Under the pieces are notes generated by a model, which was not told where the DNA came from, searched no databases, and saw only the letters and a program-made list of their open reading frames with translations. Made by a program: the position numbers and the translations under genes. Below, piece by piece: positions 37,906-46,793 of a stretch of 64,000 nucleotides of DNA. This DNA comes from Xylophilus sp. Leaf220 (GTDB taxonomy: Bacteria; Pseudomonadota; Gammaproteobacteria; Burkholderiales; Burkholderiaceae_C). Each line of letters starts with the position of its first letter. Position 1 is the first letter of the stretch. The stretch is from the NCBI RefSeq assembly GCF_001421705.1, contig NZ_LMKO01000001.1:610170-674169 (forward strand). The letters run 5' to 3'.

Positions 37906-38106
37906 ATGGCCCGTATTACCGTCGAAGACTGCCTGGTGCAGATCCCGAACCGCTTCCAGCTGGTGCTGGCGGCCACCTACCGGGCACGCATGCTGAGCCA
38001 GGGCCATACGCCGAAGATCGAAAGTAAGAACAAGCCGGGCGTCACCGCGCTGCGCGAGATCGCCGAAGGCAAGATCGGCATCGAGATGCTGAAGAAGGTT
38101 CCCTGA
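37906..38106 (+). CDS. rpoZ: RNA polymerase omega subunit
   Basis: 66 residues from ATG 37906, with GGAGA upstream. [30 protein letters not shown] is the omega signature, followed by [17 protein letters not shown]. Helps assemble beta-prime into RNA polymerase and forms part of a ppGpp site. A TATAAT hexamer inside gmk (37765-37770) could serve as an extra promoter, but I see no good -35. A strong terminator follows at 38131. Confidence 0.96.
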   Translation: MARITVEDCLVQIPNRFQLVLAATYRARMLSQGHTPKIESKNKPGVTALREIAEGKIGIEMLKKVP

Positions 38107-38130
38107 TCGCGCCAGATTCCCTGCGCACCG

Positions 38131-38159
38131 AAAGCACCGCTGCGGCGGTGCTTTTTTTT
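38131..38159 (+). terminator. Rho-independent terminator after rpoZ
   Basis: AAAGCACCGC pairs perfectly with GCGGTGCTTT around TGCG, followed by a run of eight T. It lies 25 bp behind rpoZ and before spoT, so spoT is partly uncoupled from gmk-rpoZ. Confidence 0.92.
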
Positions 38160-38233
38160 GCCCGCATGCCTGCCGCATGCAGCCAGTGCACCGGGTTACG
38201 TCAGGGCTTTCCCCCTAGCGCTACATTAAAGAC

Positions 38234-40507
38234 ATGACCGCGGCGCTGCAACCGTCCCCCACCCTGCCTCCTGCGTCGCCCAACGCGGGCAGCCCCGCCT
38301 CGCAAGCTGCGGCGGCCAACGCAGCGGCCGCCAGCTTCGCCACCCTCACCGCCAGCCTGGACTACCTGGGCCCGGCCGGCATCGAGCAGGTGCGCCAGGC
38401 CTACCGCTTCGCCGACGAGGCGCACCTCGGCCAGCTGCGCAACAGCGGCGAGCCCTACATCACCCACCCGATCGCGGTCGCCGCCCAGTGCGCCGTCTGG
38501 AAGCTCGATGCCCAGGCGCTGATGGCCGCGCTGCTGCACGACGCGATCGAGGACTGCGGCGTCACCAAGCCGGATCTGATCGACCGCTTCGGCGCGCCGG
38601 TGGCCGAGCTGGTCGACGGGCTGACCAAGCTCGAGAAGCTGCAGTTCAACACCCGCGAGGAGAACCAGGCCGAGTCCTTCCGCAAGATGCTGCTGGCGAT
38701 GGCGCGCGACGTGCGGGTGATTCTGATCAAGCTGGCCGACCGGACCCACAACATGCGGACCATGGGCGACATGCCGCGGGCCAAGTGGGGCCGCATCGCC
38801 TCGGAAACGCTGGAGATCTATTCGCCAATCGCGCACCGCCTCGGCCTGAACCAGACGTACCGGGAGCTGCAGGACCTGTCGTTCCGCTACCTGCATCCGT
38901 GGCGCCATGCCATCCTGTCGAAGGCCGTCACCAAGGCACGCAACCGACGGCGCGACCTGTTGCGCAAGGTGCAGGCCGACGTGGACGCCACCTTCACCAC
39001 CGCCGGCATGCGCACCCGCATCGCCGGGCGCGAAAAGACGCTCTACTCCATCTACCGCAAGATGGACGACAAGCAGCTCAGCTTCGCCCAGGTCACCGAC
39101 ATCTACGGCTTCCGCCTGATCGTGCCCGGCGTGACCGACTGCTACACCGCGCTCGGCCTGCTGCACCAGATGTACAAGCCGGTGCCGGGCAAGTTCAAGG
39201 ACCACATCGCGATTGCCAAGCTGAACGGCTACCAGTCGCTGCACACCACCGTCGTGGGGCCGTCCGGCATCAACATCGAGTTCCAGATGCGGACCGAAGA
39301 GATGCACATCGTGGCCGAGGCCGGCGTCGCCGCGCACTGGCTCTACAAGGCCGACGATTCCACCGACAGCTCGGAGCGGCACGGCACCAAGTGGCTGCAG
39401 TCGCTGCTCGACATCCAGCAGGAGACCCGCGACGCGGCCGAGTTCTGGGACCACGTCAAGGTCGACCTGTTTCCCGACGCGGTCTACGTCTTCACCCCCA
39501 AGAGCCAGATCATGGCCCTGCCGCGCGGCGCGACGGTGGTCGATTTCGCCTACGCGATCCACACCAACGTCGGCGACCGCACCGTGGCCGCCAAGATCAA
39601 CGGCGAGCAGGTGCCGCTGCGCACCGAGCTGAAGAACGGCGACGTGATCGAGGTCACCACCGCCGCGGTCTCCACGCCAAACCCGGCTTGGCTCGGCTTC
39701 GTACGTACCGGCCGGGCACGCTCGAAGATCCGGCACTACCTCAAGACGCTGGAAGAGACCGAGTCCCAGTCGCTCGGCGAGAAGCTGCTCACCCACGCAT
39801 TGCGTTCCGAGGGCATGGAGCGGCTGCCCAGCGTGTCGCCGGAACACCAGGCGATCTGGGACCGGCTGCTGCGTTTCACCGGCAACCGCGACCGGGAGGA
39901 GTTGCTGACCGATATCGGCCTGGGCAAGCGGATCGCCAGCATCGTCGCCAAGCGGCTGACCATCCTGATGACCGAGGACGGTGGCCGGCCCGACGCGATG
40001 CTGCTCACCCGCGAGCGCTACAGCTCCCACGAGAGCCTGTCGCAGGGCGGCGTGACGCTCGACGGCAGCGAGAACGCATCGGTCACCTACGCCAAGTGCT
40101 GCCGCCCGGTGCCGGGCGACGCCATCGTCGGCTACCTGGGCCGCGGCGAGGGCTTGACGGTGCACGTGGCCGACTGCGCGGTCGCCACCCGGCTGCTGCA
40201 CAAGGACAGCGAGCGTTTCATCGCCGTGTCCTGGGCCGACGATCCGGTCCGCGCCTTCGAGACCGGCATCGTGGTGACGGTGACCAACCGCAAGAGCGTG
40301 CTGGCCCGGGTATCGGCCGAACTGGCGCGGGCCGAGGTCGACATCACCCATGTCGACATGGGCGAAGAGGCCGCGCTCGACACCACCGACCTGCGCTTCG
40401 TGATCGAGGTGCGCGACAGCGCCCACCTCGAGACCGCGATCCGCAACCTGACCCGCACGCCGTCGGTGCTGCGGATCCGGCGCATCCGGCCTTCCACCGC
40501 CGCCTGA
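38234..40507 (+). CDS. spoT: Bifunctional (p)ppGpp synthetase/hydrolase SpoT
   Basis: 757 residues from ATG 38234. An N-terminal Ala-rich extension is followed by the HD hydrolase domain with LLHDAIEDCG near residue 98 (intact HDxxED). The synthetase domain has YGFRLIV and NGYQSLHTTV. The charge motif before it reads KFKD (about 319-322), the basic RxKD type seen in bifunctional enzymes rather than the acidic ExDD of RelA. TGS domain at about 415-475 (VYVFTPKSQIMALPRGATVVDFAYAIHT), a Cys-pair region (YAKCCRPVPGD), and a C-terminal ACT domain from about 664. Sets (p)ppGpp levels under nutrient stress. Confidence 0.95.
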   Translation: MTAALQPSPTLPPASPNAGSPASQAAAANAAAASFATLTASLDYLGPAGIEQVRQAYRFADEAHLGQLRNSGEPYITHPIAVAAQCAVWKLDAQALMAALLHDAIEDCGVTKPDLIDRFGAPVAELVDGLTKLEKLQFNTREENQAESFRKMLLAMARDVRVILIKLADRTHNMRTMGDMPRAKWGRIASETLEIYSPIAHRLGLNQTYRELQDLSFRYLHPWRHAILSKAVTKARNRRRDLLRKVQADVDATFTTAGMRTRIAGREKTLYSIYRKMDDKQLSFAQVTDIYGFRLIVPGVTDCYTALGLLHQMYKPVPGKFKDHIAIAKLNGYQSLHTTVVGPSGINIEFQMRTEEMHIVAEAGVAAHWLYKADDSTDSSERHGTKWLQSLLDIQQETRDAAEFWDHVKVDLFPDAVYVFTPKSQIMALPRGATVVDFAYAIHTNVGDRTVAAKINGEQVPLRTELKNGDVIEVTTAAVSTPNPAWLGFVRTGRARSKIRHYLKTLEETESQSLGEKLLTHALRSEGMERLPSVSPEHQAIWDRLLRFTGNRDREELLTDIGLGKRIASIVAKRLTILMTEDGGRPDAMLLTRERYSSHESLSQGGVTLDGSENASVTYAKCCRPVPGDAIVGYLGRGEGLTVHVADCAVATRLLHKDSERFIAVSWADDPVRAFETGIVVTVTNRKSVLARVSAELARAEVDITHVDMGEEAALDTTDLRFVIEVRDSAHLETAIRNLTRTPSVLRIRRIRPSTAA

Positions 40508-40519
40508 ACTCGTACGGCG

Positions 40520-41101
40520 CTAGGCGCTGCCCGTGCTCGGCGAGGGCGGCGGGTACACCACCGAGACGATCTCGATGTCCCGCGGGCCCGACGGGGTGAA
40601 CAACTGCACCACGTCGCCCTGGCGCGACTTGAGCAGGGCCTGCGCCACCGGCGACACCCAGCTCACCTGGCGCTGTGCCGTGTCCGCCTCGTCGACGCCC
40701 ATGATCGTGACCGTGCGCGCGTCGCCCGCCTCGTCCTCGTAGGTGACGGTCGCGCCGAAGAACACCTGGTCGTTGCCGTGGTGCACCGCGGGGTCGGTGA
40801 TCTCGGCGATCTCCAGGCGCTTGGTGAGGAAGCGGATCCGGCGGTCGATCTCGCGCAGCCGCTTCTTGCCGTAGAGGTAGTCGCCGTTCTCCGATCGGTC
40901 GCCGTTGCTGGCCGCCCAGTGCACCACGTCGACCACCTTGGGCCGTTCGTTGTCGATCAGGTCGAGCAGTTCGTCGCGCAGACGGGCGTAGCCGGCGGGC
41001 GTGATGTAGTTCTTGCGGCCGGCCGGCAGCGCGGGCGCGCCGGCGGCATCGTCCTCGTCGTCGAAGTCGCCCTCGGGCTCCTTGGTGAAGGCCTTGTTCA
41101 T
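40520..41101 (-). CDS. greB: Transcription elongation factor GreB
   Basis: 193 residues, slightly longer than usual because of an acidic N-terminus (EGDFDDEDDAAG). The coiled-coil region YITPAGYARLRDELLDLIDNERPKVVDVVHWAASNGDRSENGDYLYGKKRL carries the acidic tip that enters the polymerase channel. The FKBP-like domain follows (VFFGATVTYEDEAG). The GDRSEN-DYLYGKKRLREIDRRIRFL pattern marks GreB over GreA. Cleaves backtracked RNA. Convergent with spoT, 12 bp apart. Confidence 0.95.
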   Translation of the reverse strand: MNKAFTKEPEGDFDDEDDAAGAPALPAGRKNYITPAGYARLRDELLDLIDNERPKVVDVVHWAASNGDRSENGDYLYGKKRLREIDRRIRFLTKRLEIAEITDPAVHHGNDQVFFGATVTYEDEAGDARTVTIMGVDEADTAQRQVSWVSPVAQALLKSRQGDVVQLFTPSGPRDIEIVSVVYPPPSPSTGSA

Positions 41102-41209
41102 CCGGTGTATCTCTGCTGAAACGACAACGGGCCGACTGTAGAACAGCGGCCCGTAGGAAGGAGTGCCGGCGACCCGGCAGCGGGTCCCGCCGCACGGCGG
41201 GACGCTGGC

Positions 41210-43153
41210 TCAGCGCGCGGGCTTGGCCGTACGGCGTGGACCGTCGTGCGGCACATAGGCCTTGCCGGCCGGAGCCGGACGGCCGCCGAAGCCGCCAGGG
41301 CCCGGACGGGCGCCGCCGCCGAAGGCCGGCTTGCGCGGACCGCCGTCGCGGGCACCGAAGGCGTCGCCCCGGGCACCTTCATGGCGTGGAGCGCCGAAGC
41401 CCTCGCCGCCACGCGGTGCGAAACGCGGGCCGGCGTTGTCGCCGAAGCCCGGCTTGCGGCCGAAACCGCCACCGCCGCGGTCGTCACGACCGAAGCCGCC
41501 GGCATTGCCGCCGTAGCCGCCGCCCGGCGCCGCGTCGCGGCCCGGGCCGGAACGGTCGCGGTCGCCGCCGAAGCCGCCACCACCGCCGAAGCCGCGGTTG
41601 CCACCGCCGGCGAACCGGCCTGCACCGCCGCCACGCGGGCCGGCGTCACGGCCGCCACGGCCGCCGAAGTCACTGCGCGGTCCGCGGGCATCGGGGGCGC
41701 GCTGCTGCGGCTCCAGGCCGACGATGACGTCGGGCTTGAACTGCTGGCGGCTGTAGCCTTCGATGTCGAAGATCTTGCGGCGGTCGCGCATCTCGGCGAA
41801 GGTCACGGCCAGGCCGTCGCGGCCCGCACGGCCGGTACGGCCGATGCGGTGGGTATAGTCCTCGGCCTTCATCGGCAGGCCGAAGTTGAAGACGTGGGTG
41901 ATCGTGGGCACGTCGATGCCGCGGGCCGCGACGTCGGTCGCCACCAGGATCTGCACCTGGCCCTGGCGCAGGGCCATCAGGCGGCGGTTGCGCAGGCCTT
42001 GCGACAGGGCGCCGTGCAGCGCGACCGCGCTGAAGCCTTCCTGCTGCAGGTCGTTGGCCAGGCCGTCGCACTCGACTTGGGTGCTGGCGAAGACGATGGC
42101 CTGGTTGATCGTGGTGTCGCGCAGCCAGTGGTCGAGCATCTTGCGCTTGTGCTGGGCGTTGTCGGCCCAGTAGAGCTTCTGCTGGATGTTGGCATGCTTT
42201 TCCTGCGGGCTGTCGATCTGCAGCTTCTGCGGATCGCGCATCACCCGGTGGGCCAGCTGCTGGATGCGCGGCGCGAAGGTGGCGCTGAACATCATCGTCT
42301 GGTGGCGCTCGATGGTGAGCTGGTTGACTTCGGCCAGGTCGTCGGAGAAGCCCAGGTCGAGCATGCGGTCGGCTTCGTCGACGACCAGGAACTTAACCTG
42401 GTCGAGCTTGAGCTGCTGCGAGCGTTGCAGGTCCAGCAGGCGTCCGGGCGTGGCGACGACCAGGTTGGCGTTCTGCAGCTTGGCGATCTGCAGCTGGTAC
42501 GGCATGCCGCCCACCACGTTGGCCACGCGGATGCCACGGCAATGCTGCACCAGGCCGATGGCGTCGTGCGCCACCTGCTGGGCCAGTTCGCGCGTCGGGC
42601 AGAGGATCAGAGCGCCGGGGGTGGCGGCCTTGAAGTTGCGGGCGTTGGTCGGGTCTTTGCGCTTGGCGCGCTTGGGTGCCGGTTCGCCCGCAGCCAGGGC
42701 GTCTGCCGTGGCCTTGTCGAACGCGGCGCGCTCTTCGGCTTCTTCCTCTTCCTGCATGCGGATCAGGGTGTGCAGGACGGGCAGCAGGAAGGCGGCGGTC
42801 TTGCCGCTGCCGGTCTGGCTGGAGACCATCAGGTCGATGTACTTGCGGTTGCCGGCTTCGCCCGAGCCCATGGCCAGGGGAATTGCCTTGTCCTGCACGC
42901 CGGTCGGCTGGGTGAAGCCGAGGTCGGCCACGGCCTGCACCAGCTGCGGTGCCAGGCCCAGGCGGACGAAGCCGTTCGGCTTCTCGGTGGTGTCGTCGCT
43001 CGCCGGCTTGACGACCGGCGGTGCGTCGTCGACCAAGGCCACCAGGGCGGCAGATTGTGCTGCGACAGCGGCGTGCTGGGCGGCTTGGGAATCGGAAATA
43101 GAAAGGTTTTCGGCAGGCGCGGAAGCGTCCTGCACGACGGTCGTGTCGGTCAT
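41210..43153 (-). CDS. DEAD-box ATP-dependent RNA helicase with RGG tail
   Basis: 647 residues from ATG 43153 (MTDTTVVQDASAPAENL). Helicase core: Q-motif region GFTQPTGVQDKAIPLA, motif I SQTGSGKT near 113, PTRELAQQV, motif II VDEADR near 260 (DEAD), motif III SAT, and motif VI HRIGRTGRAGR near 434. An unusual acidic/basic insert (EEEEAEERAAFDKATADALAAG to KRAKRKD) lies between motifs I and Ia. Residues about 484-647 are Gly/Arg/Phe-rich repeats that bind RNA. RhlE/CsdA-like; probably ribosome assembly or cold adaptation. A promoter at 43366-43395 gives a 5' leader of about 200 nt. Confidence 0.93.
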   Translation of the reverse strand: MTDTTVVQDASAPAENLSISDSQAAQHAAVAAQSAALVALVDDAPPVVKPASDDTTEKPNGFVRLGLAPQLVQAVADLGFTQPTGVQDKAIPLAMGSGEAGNRKYIDLMVSSQTGSGKTAAFLLPVLHTLIRMQEEEEAEERAAFDKATADALAAGEPAPKRAKRKDPTNARNFKAATPGALILCPTRELAQQVAHDAIGLVQHCRGIRVANVVGGMPYQLQIAKLQNANLVVATPGRLLDLQRSQQLKLDQVKFLVVDEADRMLDLGFSDDLAEVNQLTIERHQTMMFSATFAPRIQQLAHRVMRDPQKLQIDSPQEKHANIQQKLYWADNAQHKRKMLDHWLRDTTINQAIVFASTQVECDGLANDLQQEGFSAVALHGALSQGLRNRRLMALRQGQVQILVATDVAARGIDVPTITHVFNFGLPMKAEDYTHRIGRTGRAGRDGLAVTFAEMRDRRKIFDIEGYSRQQFKPDVIVGLEPQQRAPDARGPRSDFGGRGGRDAGPRGGGAGRFAGGGNRGFGGGGGFGGDRDRSGPGRDAAPGGGYGGNAGGFGRDDRGGGGFGRKPGFGDNAGPRFAPRGGEGFGAPRHEGARGDAFGARDGGPRKPAFGGGARPGPGGFGGRPAPAGKAYVPHDGPRRTAKPAR

Positions 43154-43457
43154 GAATTTTTCTTTCACACGAATAGCAACCGCTGGCGCTGCCGGCGGGC
43201 GCTTCGTGATGGTGAGTAAAACATCCACCATCAAACGAAGCCTGCAGGGCCTGTTGGCCGAGCGGGGGACTCTTTTTGCTGAAGTTGCTTCAGCCGGTCC
43301 GGTGCATGAGGGGAGATGCGCAAAAGCGCCGGTGTCTAGAAAGACCTGTTCCGGCGCAGCCCGCAATTATGGCATGGATTGGGGTTTTCCCGCAACACTT
43401 TTGTGCGGGCGGCGCAAATGACCCGGGTCGCATCGATGGGGCGACGCGCCGCTCGAC
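43154..43457 (-). other. Long 5' leader of RNA helicase and gap to orn
   Basis: 304 bp without a gene. It holds the promoter at 43366-43395, a small hairpin next to it (CCCGCA-N9-TGCGGG at about 43382-43402), and a leader of about 200 nt that is AT-richer than its surroundings near 43150-43300. I see no small open frame that looks real. Confidence 0.5.
43366..43395 (-). promoter_or_regulatory. Promoter of RNA helicase gene
   Basis: Minus strand -35 TTGCGG (43390-43395), 18-bp spacer, -10 CATAAT (43366-43371) with an extended TGC in front of the -10. Predicted start near 43359, about 205 nt before the helicase ATG. Confidence 0.55.
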
Positions 43458-44048
43458 TCAAGCGTCGGGCGATCCGCGCAGGAAGTGGGTGCGGTAATGC
43501 GCCAGCTCGTCGATCGACTCGTGCACGTCGGCCATCGCCGTGTGCTTCTGGGCCTTCTTGAAGCTGGCGTACACGTCGGGCTGCCAGCGCTTGGCCAGCT
43601 CCTTCAAGGTGCTCACGTCCAGGTTGCGGTAGTGGAAGAAGGCCTCCAGCTTCGGCATGTAGCGCACCAGGAAGCGCCGGTCCTGGCTGATGCTGTTGCC
43701 GCACATCGGCGCGGTGCGCTTGCTGACATACGGTGCGAGAAAGGCCAGGATCTGCCGCTCGGCCTCTTCCTCGGTCACGGTCGAGGCCTTGACCTTGTCG
43801 ATCAGGCCGCTCTTGCCGTGGGTGCCCTTGTTCCAGGCGTCCATCGCGTCGAGCTGCGCGTCCGACTGGTGGATCACGAACACCGGGCCTTCGATGCGCG
43901 GCTCCAGGTTGGGTCCGGTGACGACGACCGCGATCTCGATCAGGCGGTCGGTGTCGGGCTCGAGGCCGGTCATCTCGCAGTCCAGCCAGACGAGGTTCTG
44001 GTCGGATTTGGCGAGCGTGGGTACGGTGGGGGTGTTCGTGTCGGGCAT
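43458..44048 (-). CDS. orn: Oligoribonuclease
   Basis: 196 residues from ATG 44048. DEDDh exonuclease: [27 protein letters not shown] with Asp23 and Glu25, [18 protein letters not shown] (third Asp), and [18 protein letters not shown] with the catalytic His and last Asp. Degrades two-residue RNAs, including pGpG from cyclic-di-GMP turnover, and is usually essential. Divergent from the M48 peptidase gene across 39 bp. Confidence 0.96.
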   Translation of the reverse strand: MPDTNTPTVPTLAKSDQNLVWLDCEMTGLEPDTDRLIEIAVVVTGPNLEPRIEGPVFVIHQSDAQLDAMDAWNKGTHGKSGLIDKVKASTVTEEEAERQILAFLAPYVSKRTAPMCGNSISQDRRFLVRYMPKLEAFFHYRNLDVSTLKELAKRWQPDVYASFKKAQKHTAMADVHESIDELAHYRTHFLRGSPDA

Positions 44049-44087
44049 GGGGCCGATTGTCACCGATGGCCTACACTGGCCGCCCCC

Positions 44088-45380
44088 ATGCCCGCCGCCC
44101 CCGCCACCACCCTCCTCGGCCTGCCCGCGCCCCTGGCGCTGACCGCCTTTTTCGCCCTGGCCCTGGTGCTGAGCGTGGTCGCCAAATTGTGGCTGGCGTC
44201 GCGGCAGATGCGCCACGTGGCCCGCCATGCCGACGCGGTGCCGGCCGCCTTCGCCGGCAAGGTGTCGCCCGCTGCGCACCGCAAGGCCGCGGCCTACACC
44301 ATCGCCCGCGGCCGGTTCGGCCTGCTGGAGCTGGCGGCCGCCACGGTGGTGCTGCTGGGCTGGACGCTGCTCGGCGGGCTCGACTGGCTCAACCGCCTGC
44401 TCTTCGAGGCGCTCGGCGGCGGCATGCTGCAGCAGCTGGTGCTGGTGGGCGCCTTCGTCGCGATCGGCAGCCTGATCGACCTGCCCTTCACCCTCTACCA
44501 GACCTTCGTGGTGGAGGAGCGCTTCGGCTTCAACAAGATGACCCTGGCGCTGTGGGCCGGCGACCTGCTGAAGTCGGTGGCGGTGGGCGTGGTGATCGGC
44601 CTGCCGATCCTGGCGCTGATGCTCTGGCTGATGGGCGCCGCAGGCCGCTATTGGTGGCTCTGGGCCTGGGCGGTGTGGATGGGCTTCAACCTGCTGCTCC
44701 TGGTGGTCTACCCCACCTTCATCGCGCCGCTCTTCAACAAGTTCCAGCCGCTGGCCGACGAGACGCTCAAGGCCCGCGTCACCGCGCTGATGCAACGCTG
44801 CGGCTTCTCGGCCAAGGGGCTGTACGTGATGGACGGCAGCCGTCGCAGCGCGCACGCCAACGCCTACTTCACCGGTTTCGGCGCGGCCAAGCGGGTGGTG
44901 TTCTACGACACGCTGCTGGCCAAGCTCTCGCCCGGCGAGGTGGACGCGGTGCTGGCGCACGAGCTGGGCCATTTCCGCCATGGCCACATCCCGAAGCGGA
45001 TCGCGACGATGTTCGCGCTGAGCCTGGTCGGCTTCGCGCTGCTCGGCTGGCTCTCGACCCAGGGCTGGTTCTACCTGGGCCTGGGCGTGCGGCCCAACAT
45101 GGCCGCGCCCAACGATGCGCTGGCACTGCTGCTGTACCTGCTGGTGCTGCCGGTCTTCGGCTTCTTCGCCGGGCCGCTGTCGGCGGGCCTGTCGCGCAGG
45201 CACGAGTTCGAGGCCGATGCCTACGCCGTCGCGCAGACCAGCGGCGCCGACCTGTCGCAGGCCCTGCTCAAGCTGTACGAGGACAATGCCTCGACCCTGA
45301 CGCCCGACCCGGTCTACGCCCGCTTCTACTACTCCCATCCGCCGGCCGCCGAGCGCCTGGCGCGCATGGCCCCTGCCTGA
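44088..45380 (+). CDS. M48 family membrane metallopeptidase (STE24-like)
   Basis: 430 residues from ATG 44088. About seven membrane helices around a zinc protease core: HELGH near 291-295 (HExxH) and the third ligand Glu in [11 protein letters not shown] near 371. The ordering of helices and the [13 protein letters not shown]-terminus match CAAX prenyl protease-like STE24 homologs. In bacteria, members take part in membrane protein quality control (HtpX-like). Substrates unknown. Confidence 0.92.
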   Translation: MPAAPATTLLGLPAPLALTAFFALALVLSVVAKLWLASRQMRHVARHADAVPAAFAGKVSPAAHRKAAAYTIARGRFGLLELAAATVVLLGWTLLGGLDWLNRLLFEALGGGMLQQLVLVGAFVAIGSLIDLPFTLYQTFVVEERFGFNKMTLALWAGDLLKSVAVGVVIGLPILALMLWLMGAAGRYWWLWAWAVWMGFNLLLLVVYPTFIAPLFNKFQPLADETLKARVTALMQRCGFSAKGLYVMDGSRRSAHANAYFTGFGAAKRVVFYDTLLAKLSPGEVDAVLAHELGHFRHGHIPKRIATMFALSLVGFALLGWLSTQGWFYLGLGVRPNMAAPNDALALLLYLLVLPVFGFFAGPLSAGLSRRHEFEADAYAVAQTSGADLSQALLKLYEDNASTLTPDPVYARFYYSHPPAAERLARMAPA

Positions 45381-45408
45381 GAAGGCCCCGATCGCAAGGA
45401 CCGCCGCC

Positions 45409-45747
45409 ATGGCCCAAGACCTGAAGCAAAAAGACTGGCAAGCCGTTGAGCGGCGCCGGCTGAATGCTACTGAAATCGTAGCAAAACTCGCCCAGCTCGA
45501 CGGCTGGCGCCTGACCGGCGACGGCGACGACGTGGCGATCGAAAAAGAGTACCGCTTCGTCGACTACTACCAGACGCTGGCCTTCGTCAACGCGCTGGCG
45601 CTGGTCGCCCACCGGCAGGACCACCATCCGGAGCTATCGGTGCACTACGGCCGCTGCACCGTGCGCTGGAACACGCACGACGTCAAAGGGATTTCCGAGA
45701 CCGACATCGCCTGCGCCACCGCGGCCGACGCACTGCTCGCCGCATGA
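45409..45747 (+). CDS. phhB: Pterin-4a-carbinolamine dehydratase
   Basis: 112 residues from ATG 45409. The PCD core is clear: [41 protein letters not shown] with the catalytic His cluster (HH, and the second His in VHYG). Regenerates the pterin cofactor of aromatic amino acid hydroxylases. No hydroxylase gene is nearby. The N-terminal codons 7-25 coincide with a copy of the 54-bp repeat. The stop overlaps the rsgA start (ATGA). Confidence 0.92.
   Translation: MAQDLKQKDWQAVERRRLNATEIVAKLAQLDGWRLTGDGDDVAIEKEYRFVDYYQTLAFVNALALVAHRQDHHPELSVHYGRCTVRWNTHDVKGISETDIACATAADALLAA
45428..45482 (-). repeat. 54-bp dispersed repeat, copy 8 (inside phhB, diverged)
   Basis: Minus strand: GCTAC-N7-GTAGC, then GCCGGCG, a weak second arm and GTCTTTTT. 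The order of parts matches the other copies, and this is an AT-rich patch in a GC-rich gene. Because the coded residues ([13 protein letters not shown]) also fit the normal helix of the family, chance similarity is possible. Confidence 0.4.
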
Positions 45748-46670
45748 GCAAACCCCAGGAAGGCCGGGTCGTCGGCAGCCACGGCCGGCATTGCGTGGTC
45801 GAGACGCCCGAGGGCGTGCGCTGGATCTGCCACCCGCGCGGCAAGAAGAGCCAGGCCGTCGTCGGCGACAAGGTGCTGTGGCAGGCACCGCCCGAGAACC
45901 AGGGCGACGAGGGCATCGTCGAGAAGGTGCTGGAGCGGCGCAACCTGTTCTACCGCCAGGACGAGATCCGCACCAAGTCCTTCGCCGCCAACCTCGACCA
46001 GATTTTGATCCTGGTGGCGGCCGAGCCCGAGTTCAGCGCCCACCAGCTCGCCCGGGCGCTGGTGGCGGCCGAGGCCGAGCACATCGTGCCGATCATCGCG
46101 CTCAACAAGAGCGACCTGGTGCAGCCCTTCGCCCAGGCCTGGGAGCGCCTTCAGCCGCACCGCAGCATGGGCTACCGGGTGCTGCCCCTGTCCCTGAAGG
46201 CCTCGGGCGAGCCCGACCTGGCCGAGCTGACCGCGCTGCTGCAGGGCAAGACGACCCTGGTGCTGGGCCCCTCGGGCGCCGGCAAGAGCACCCTGATCAA
46301 CCTGATGGTGCCCGGCGCCCTCGCCTCCACCGGCGAGATCTCGCAGGCGCTCAATTCGGGCAAGCACACCACCACCACCACGACTTGGTACTGGGTGGAC
46401 GCGGCCCGCACCACCGGGCTGATCGATTCGCCGGGCTTCCAGGAATTCGGCCTGCACCACATCCCGCCAGCGCGGCTGGCGGCCTGCATGCCCGACCTGG
46501 CCCGGTACATGCAGGAATGCAGGTTCTACAACTGCAGCCATCTGCACGAGCCGGGCTGCGCGGTGCGCGCCCATGTGGCGCCGGGGGGTGCCGAGGGCAG
46601 CATCGACCCGCACCGCTACAAGATCTACGGCGAGCTCCACGAAGAGCTCAGCCAGCCACCCCGCTACTGA
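45744..46670 (+). CDS. rsgA: Ribosome small-subunit-dependent GTPase A
   Basis: 308 residues from ATG 45744, coupled to phhB. An OB-fold N-terminus (EGRVVGSHGRHCVVETPEGVRWICHPRGK) precedes a circularly permuted GTPase: G4 ALNKSDLV, then G1 GPSGAGKST, a switch region with six Thr in a row after HT (SGKHTTTTTTWYWVD), and G3 DSPGFQEFGL. Zinc-binding C-terminus (Cys, Cys-x6-His pattern in CRFYNCSHLHEPGC). Late 30S assembly. A 110-bp repeat begins right after the stop. Confidence 0.95.
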   Translation: MSKPQEGRVVGSHGRHCVVETPEGVRWICHPRGKKSQAVVGDKVLWQAPPENQGDEGIVEKVLERRNLFYRQDEIRTKSFAANLDQILILVAAEPEFSAHQLARALVAAEAEHIVPIIALNKSDLVQPFAQAWERLQPHRSMGYRVLPLSLKASGEPDLAELTALLQGKTTLVLGPSGAGKSTLINLMVPGALASTGEISQALNSGKHTTTTTTWYWVDAARTTGLIDSPGFQEFGLHHIPPARLAACMPDLARYMQECRFYNCSHLHEPGCAVRAHVAPGGAEGSIDPHRYKIYGELHEELSQPPRY

Positions 46671-46674
46671 AGAA

Positions 46675-46793
46675 AAATGTGAGAGGACCTACTGCGCAGC
46701 CCGATTGAGCGCCTCCGGTCCTCACCGTACAAGAGTACGGCTCCGGTCCTCGACGCACACTCGGGCTTGCTCGCTACGGTTCTTTCACATTTT
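46675..46793 (+). repeat. 110-bp dispersed repeat, copy 2
   Basis: Framed by short terminal inverted repeats AAAAATGTGA and TCACATTTTT. Contains ACCTACTGCGCAGCCCGATT, the two CGGTCCTC units, a central hairpin CCGTAC-AAGA-GTACGG and GCTCGCTACGGTTCTTT. It lies 4 bp behind rsgA, and its right end overlaps the last codons of the convergent TraB-like gene. Both strands would end in a hairpin with a T-run, so it may be a two-way terminator. Confidence 0.78.

Noticed and set aside
41260-41700. Repetitive GC-rich tract that looks like a tandem array or CRISPR
   Set aside because: It codes in frame for the Gly/Arg/Phe-rich tail of the RNA helicase; units are irregular and there are no spacers.
43458-45410. 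Minus-strand 650-codon frame containing orn
   Set aside because: The part before ATG 44048 is antisense to the M48 peptidase gene; oligoribonuclease is about 196 residues.
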